A stretch of 64,000 nt of DNA from Rhodopseudomonas palustris (GTDB lineage: Bacteria > Pseudomonadota > Alphaproteobacteria > Rhizobiales > Xanthobacteraceae): positions 124,001-188,000 of the forward strand of contig NZ_QYYD01000003.1 in NCBI RefSeq assembly GCF_003591005.1. Direction: 5' to 3'. Numbering within the stretch: position 1 is the first letter of the stretch; each line of letters begins with the position of its first letter. The notes below the pieces were generated by a model, which saw nothing but the letters and a program-made list of their open reading frames with translations, searched no databases and was not told where the DNA came from. Below are positions 62,723 through 64,000 of this stretch, in pieces. Both the position numbers and the translations under genes were made by a program.

Positions 62723-62854
62723 GGACGTGACTGCGGCTTCTGACACGTCATCGTCATCAGGCTTTATTGCCCTGAGTTCCCTTGTTTGGACCGGGCCGAA
62801 CCGATATTTACGGCACAGCCTTTCCGCGTTCGAACCCGCGAGCTTTTCCCCGCC

Positions 62855-63145
62855 ATGCGCGCCATTCTCGACATCATTCTCATCATTCTCGATCTGTACA
62901 TCTGGCTGCTGATCGCCTCGGCGATCCTGTCCTGGCTGATCGCCTTCAACGTCGTGAACACCCGCAACCAGTTCGTCTCGGCGGTGTCCGAATTCCTCTA
63001 TCGAATCACCGAGCCTTTGCTGGCGCCGATTCGCAATCTGCTGCCGTCGCTCGGCGGCCTCGACATCTCGCCGATCATCCTGATCCTGATCATCATGTTC
63101 CTGCAGCGGGTGATCACCTATTACATCTACCCTGCGGTGTTCTGA
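62855..63145 (+). CDS. YggT family membrane protein
   Basis: 96 aa. Two helices: ILDIILIILDLYIWLLIASAILSWLIAF (merged segment, shown as its parts ILDIILIILDLYIWLL and IASAILSWLIAF) and SPIILILIIMFLQRVITYYI. YRITEPLLAPIRNLLPSLGG is the YggT hallmark. Start ATG 62855. Upstream of DUF167 and folD, as in many alphaproteobacteria. YggT proteins are linked to osmotic or envelope processes in some bacteria. Confidence 0.9.
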   Translation: MRAILDIILIILDLYIWLLIASAILSWLIAFNVVNTRNQFVSAVSEFLYRITEPLLAPIRNLLPSLGGLDISPIILILIIMFLQRVITYYIYPAVF

Positions 63146-63173
63146 GCCGCTGACCAGACTGTCAGGAGTTTCC

Positions 63174-63497
63174 ATGGCGGAGGCGTGGCGGTATTCTGCT
63201 CAGGGCGTCGCCGTGGCGGTGCGGGTTACACCGCGAGGCGGCCGGGACGACATCGACGGCGTGGAGACGCTGTCGGACGGCCGCAGCGTGGTGAAGGTGC
63301 GAGTCCGGGCGATCGCCGAGGGCGGCGAGGCCAACCGGGCGGTGATCGAACTGCTGGCGAAGTCGCTCGGGGTGCCGAAACGTGACGTTCGGCTGCTGTC
63401 AGGGACGACCTCGCGGCAGAAACAGATCGCGATCGACGGCGATCCGAAGAAGCTCGGCGAGGCGCTGCGCCAATTGATGGCAGCAAAGCCCGACTGA
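63174..63497 (+). CDS. DUF167 family protein (YggU-like)
   Basis: 107 aa. Family landmarks: VRVTPRGGRDDIDGV, KVRVRAIAEGGEANRAVIE and VRLLSGTTSRQKQIAIDG. Small cytoplasmic protein; function not established. It follows yggT by 28 bases, the usual pairing. A strong terminator follows it. Confidence 0.92.
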   Translation: MAEAWRYSAQGVAVAVRVTPRGGRDDIDGVETLSDGRSVVKVRVRAIAEGGEANRAVIELLAKSLGVPKRDVRLLSGTTSRQKQIAIDGDPKKLGEALRQLMAAKPD

Positions 63498-63537
63498 GCC
63501 GATCGAACGGGAGGCCTTCGAGGGCACAAGGCATTCG

Positions 63538-63561
63538 CCTCTCCAGTCGGAGAGGTTTTTT
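63538..63561 (+). terminator. Rho-independent terminator between DUF167 and folD
   Basis: CCTCTCC-AGTC-GGAGAGG followed by TTTTTT: a 7-bp perfect stem, 4-base loop and six T. It ends yggT-DUF167 transcription 24 bases before the folD ATG. Confidence 0.85.
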
Positions 63562-63584
63562 GTTTCGACTCGGAAGGGGACGAC

Positions 63585-64000
63585 ATGACTGCCCGGATCA
63601 TCGACGGAAAAATCATCTCGGCCGAACTGCGTGCCCGCGTGGCCGCCGAGGTGGCGCGGATCAAGAGCGATCACGGCATCACGCCGGGCCTGGCGGTGGT
63701 GCTGGTGGGCAGCGACCCGGCCTCCGAGGTCTACGTTCGCAGCAAGCACAAGCAGACTCAGGAAGCCGGCATGGCGTCGTTCGAGCACCGGCTGCCGGCC
63801 GACGTGCCGCAGGCCGAGTTGCTGGCGCTGATCGGACAGCTCAACGCCGATCCGGCGGTGCACGGCATCCTGGTGCAATTGCCGCTGCCGAAGGGGCTTG
63901 ATTCGACCGCGGTGATCGACGCGATCGATCCGGCCAAGGACGTCGACGGCCTCAACCCGACCAATGCGGGCCGGCTCGCCTCCGGGCTGTTCGCGCTGAC
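63585..64000 (+). CDS. folD: Bifunctional methylenetetrahydrofolate dehydrogenase/cyclohydrolase, partial
   Basis: First 138 codons; the gene continues past the window. GGAAGGGGA precedes the ATG at 63585. FolD landmarks: [20 protein letters not shown] (catalytic Tyr-x3-Lys) and [12 protein letters not shown], then the NADP/folate motif [17 protein letters not shown]. It interconverts 5,10-methylene-THF, methenyl-THF and formyl-THF in one-carbon metabolism. The terminator ahead of it means folD needs its own promoter or read-through. Confidence 0.95.
   Translation, partial: MTARIIDGKIISAELRARVAAEVARIKSDHGITPGLAVVLVGSDPASEVYVRSKHKQTQEAGMASFEHRLPADVPQAELLALIGQLNADPAVHGILVQLPLPKGLDSTAVIDAIDPAKDVDGLNPTNAGRLASGLFAL

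Overview
The window looks like chromosomal DNA of a Rhodopseudomonas/Bradyrhizobium-type alphaproteobacterium. This is inferred from the high GC content with strong G/C in third codon positions, the dispersed palindromic repeats between genes (several of the 'cgtcattgcgag...' and 'cgtcatgcccggg...' types), many LivFGHMK-type and Opp/Dpp-type ABC genes, and ATGA-coupled operons. I recognise no prophage, insertion sequence, CRISPR array or defence island. It is mostly ordinary accessory metabolism and transport, with a housekeeping edge at the right end (tRNA-Ala, yggT, DUF167, folD).

Left part (1-10.6 kb): a heavy-metal RND efflux operon read leftward (czcC-czcB-czcA, czcA cut by the window edge) with a small His/Cys-containing companion gene. 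Next is a TetR regulator divergent from an HlyD / double-ATPase-permease / permease exporter that matches the E. coli yhiI-rbbA-yhhJ arrangement. The short divergent promoter carries an 18-bp inverted repeat and an overlapping FNR/FixK-like box.

10.2-19 kb: three copies of a roughly 110-bp GC-rich palindromic repeat, an unrecognised 372-aa protein, a small gene broken by a one-base frameshift, and an orphan Bug/TctC solute-binding protein. Then comes a terminal-oxidase cluster: CtaG-type assembly factor, CopD/HemJ-like protein, an antisense DUF2231 gene, CoxB, a fused subunit I-III and a small membrane protein.

19-25 kb: a complete leftward Mrp/Pha-type multisubunit cation/proton antiporter (AB, C, D, E, F, G).

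25.3-35.1 kb: a catabolic cluster read leftward: LivK-like binding protein, LivH, LivM, LivG, LivF, an unrecognised 249-aa protein, an aspartate-dehydrogenase-like enzyme and an aromatic-ring flavin monooxygenase. A divergent LysR regulator lies at its head. It probably imports and degrades an aromatic or amino-aromatic carboxylate.

35.2-49.7 kb: a DadA/PuuB-like oxidase with a SnoaL-like partner, aldehyde dehydrogenase, TauE-like permease and MocR regulator (amine or amino-acid catabolism). Then comes one long rightward operon: YtcJ-like amidohydrolase, CobW-type GTPase, and a five-gene Opp/Dpp ABC importer.

49.8-62.3 kb: scattered single genes, including a PepSY membrane protein, small secreted Cys-containing proteins, a phasin, an MFS exporter with an ABM-like tail, a Tat-exported alpha/beta hydrolase starting at TTG, a cytochrome P450, a class III cyclase with a CxxC/CxxC segment, a TerB-like protein, an SDR, a SnoaL-like protein and an enoyl-CoA hydratase. 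The far right holds tRNA-Ala(CGC), yggT, DUF167, a clear intrinsic terminator and the start of folD.
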